Positions 5,607 through 6,649 of a DNA stretch of 6,649 nt are shown here, piece by piece. Every line of letters begins with the position of its first letter. Within the stretch, counting starts at the first letter, position 1. The position numbers and the translations under genes are program-made. The notes under the pieces were generated by a model, which was given only the letters and a program-made list of their open reading frames with translations, was not told the origin of the DNA and did no database searches. The stretch covers positions 1-6,649 of the forward strand of contig JASHSZ010000454.1 in the NCBI GenBank assembly GCA_030040815.1, read 5' to 3'. The DNA comes from Streptosporangiaceae bacterium. Lineage in GTDB: Bacteria; Actinomycetota; Actinomycetes; Streptosporangiales; Streptosporangiaceae.

Positions 5607-6649
5607 CTAGGCGCCGTGCTGGCTTACCCAGGCTGCAATAAGATCGGCGGCATAGGTCCGGGCCCCGACCGGCTCCTGCAGATAGTGATCTGCGCTCACC
5701 AATTCCAGCTTCTTGTCGGGCGCAGCGAGGGCCTCATAGAGGGCACGCGCGTCGTTCTCGTAGACGCCGGTGTCCGCGGTCGCGTGGATGACGAGGGAAG
5801 GCAGCGTGATCCGGGCGAGATGCGGCGCCGCGGTGCACTGCGAGGTGCGCAGGCTCCACATCGACAGCCAGGTTCGCAGCGTGCTGACAGTGCCTATGCC
5901 GAACACGCCGTAGTTCGCCCGCATCGGGTCGCCGGCGTAGCACCAGCGAGGCCGCCGGCCCGACGGCTCGATCGCGGGATCGATCATGCGCAGGTCCGCC
6001 CAGGTACGGGACAGCGTGAACAGCCGGTCTCGCGCTCGCGAACCGGCAAGCCGGGCCAGTTCGGCAAGCGCCCAGTCGGTGACACGATCGTTGCGGTCGC
6101 GCTGAGCCGCGCGGTATCGGGCCTGGAACTCGGCGCTGAACGGCGGCCCGTTGGCAGGGTCGTAGGGGTCGAGCGCCGAGTCCACCGACAGGGGGTCGGT
6201 CTCGTCGGTGACCGACGGGTCTAGCCAGCTGGTCAGCACCTCCGGTCGGCCCGCGTGCGCGGCCAGCGCCACGAACATGTCGCCCGGCGGCAGCTGCTCC
6301 AGGGCCGGGACCGGGTGCAGGCCGGCCACCGGCGTGACGTTCGGCTCGACCGCCTGCGACTGATAGGCGGCCATCAGCGAGCCACCTCCGGAGTTTCCCA
6401 GCAGTACGACCCGTTCCGCGCCCGCCTGCTCCCGCAGCCAGCGCACGCCGACACCGATCTCGGCGAGCGCATGGTCGAGCAGAAAGCTGGCCTCGCTACC
6501 ACGGAAGCGGGTGTTCCAGCCCAGGAAGCCGAAGCCTCGCTCGGCAAGGTAGCTGGCCAGGTAGTGCTCGGCGAAGTCCACGTTGTAGTGCGTCGCGATG
6601 AACGCCGTGGTGGGTCGGCGGCCCGCGGGGCGGTGGTAGAGACCCTGGC
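5607..6649 (-). CDS. Alpha/beta hydrolase, 5' end outside the window
   Basis: This is a partial gene. About 347 codons are present and the frame is open to the window edge, so the true start lies beyond 6649. The visible protein starts within an oxyanion-type segment, ATHYNVDFAEHYLA, followed by GFLGWNTRFRG. The nucleophile elbow is GNSGGG (Ser codon 6390-6392), and the acid is probably the Asp in IHATADTGVYEND (codon 5772-5774). The base is the His in SADHYLQEP (codon 5685-5687). The triad therefore appears intact. A large cap insertion (roughly 5850-6260) separates the nucleophile from the acid and should define substrate choice. No signal peptide can be judged. It differs in nucleophile motif and architecture from the lipoprotein hydrolase, so the two are not recent duplicates. 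A GTG at 6581 would remove the HYN segment and is unlikely to be the start. Substrate unknown. Confidence 0.85.
   Translation of the reverse strand, partial: QGLYHRPAGRRPTTAFIATHYNVDFAEHYLASYLAERGFGFLGWNTRFRGSEASFLLDHALAEIGVGVRWLREQAGAERVVLLGNSGGGSLMAAYQSQAVEPNVTPVAGLHPVPALEQLPPGDMFVALAAHAGRPEVLTSWLDPSVTDETDPLSVDSALDPYDPANGPPFSAEFQARYRAAQRDRNDRVTDWALAELARLAGSRARDRLFTLSRTWADLRMIDPAIEPSGRRPRWCYAGDPMRANYGVFGIGTVSTLRTWLSMWSLRTSQCTAAPHLARITLPSLVIHATADTGVYENDARALYEALAAPDKKLELVSADHYLQEPVGARTYAADLIAAWVSQHGA

Noticed and set aside
5553..6224. 223-residue open frame on the forward strand
   Set aside because: It is opposite the second hydrolase, with no conserved motif and Arg/Gly-rich composition.
1859..6649. 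The two alpha/beta hydrolases as a duplicated pair or joint pathway
   Set aside because: Their nucleophile motifs (GYSMGG and GNSGGG), cap regions and localisation differ, and they are on opposite strands with two unrelated genes between them.
1..6649. CRISPR arrays, tRNA or rRNA genes, insertion sequences, phage or defence modules
   Set aside because: No spaced repeats, cloverleaf-like segments, transposase or recombinase motifs, or terminal repeats were visible on either strand.

Overview
The window is very GC-rich throughout, with third codon positions almost all G or C, long shadow reading frames on the opposite strands, and strong GGAGG-type ribosome binding sites. Together with an Rv1733c-family membrane protein, a family I know from mycobacteria and other actinobacteria, this points to a high-GC actinomycete. 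I cannot name the genus. There is no rRNA, tRNA, CRISPR array, transposase or integrase.

Left part (1-1641, + strand): a probable two-gene operon. The first gene encodes a two-span membrane protein of the Rv1733c family. It is followed after 35 bp by a zinc-dependent medium-chain alcohol dehydrogenase. In Mycobacterium tuberculosis, Rv1733c belongs to the DosR dormancy regulon, so a redox or hypoxia stress setting is possible, but the operon's promoter lies outside the window. A bulged GC hairpin follows the dehydrogenase stop codon.

Middle (1642-3420, + strand): a 217-bp intergenic region carries two near-identical palindromes (core CTTTGC-ATC-GCAAAG) centred 23 bp apart and overlapping a plausible promoter. 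This looks like a repressor-controlled control region for the next gene, a 507-residue predicted lipoprotein. That protein has an alpha/beta-hydrolase domain with an intact Ser-Asp-His triad, plus an unrecognised C-terminal region of about 137 residues. A hairpin terminator follows 7 bp after its stop codon.

Right part (3421-6649): a 346-residue unrecognised soluble protein (+ strand) converges on a 291-residue membrane-anchored coiled-coil protein (- strand). Only 14 bp separate the two genes, and both stop codons sit in the arms of one 9-bp inverted repeat, a probable shared bidirectional terminator. Upstream of the coiled-coil gene is a 127-bp gap with nested palindromes. Beyond it lies a second, unrelated alpha/beta hydrolase (GNSGGG nucleophile motif, - strand), whose 5' end runs off the window.

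I see no clear evidence of a new multi-gene system. The best leads are the twin-palindrome control region, the two-part lipoprotein hydrolase it appears to control, the stop-codon-embedding terminator, and two conserved-looking proteins of unknown function.
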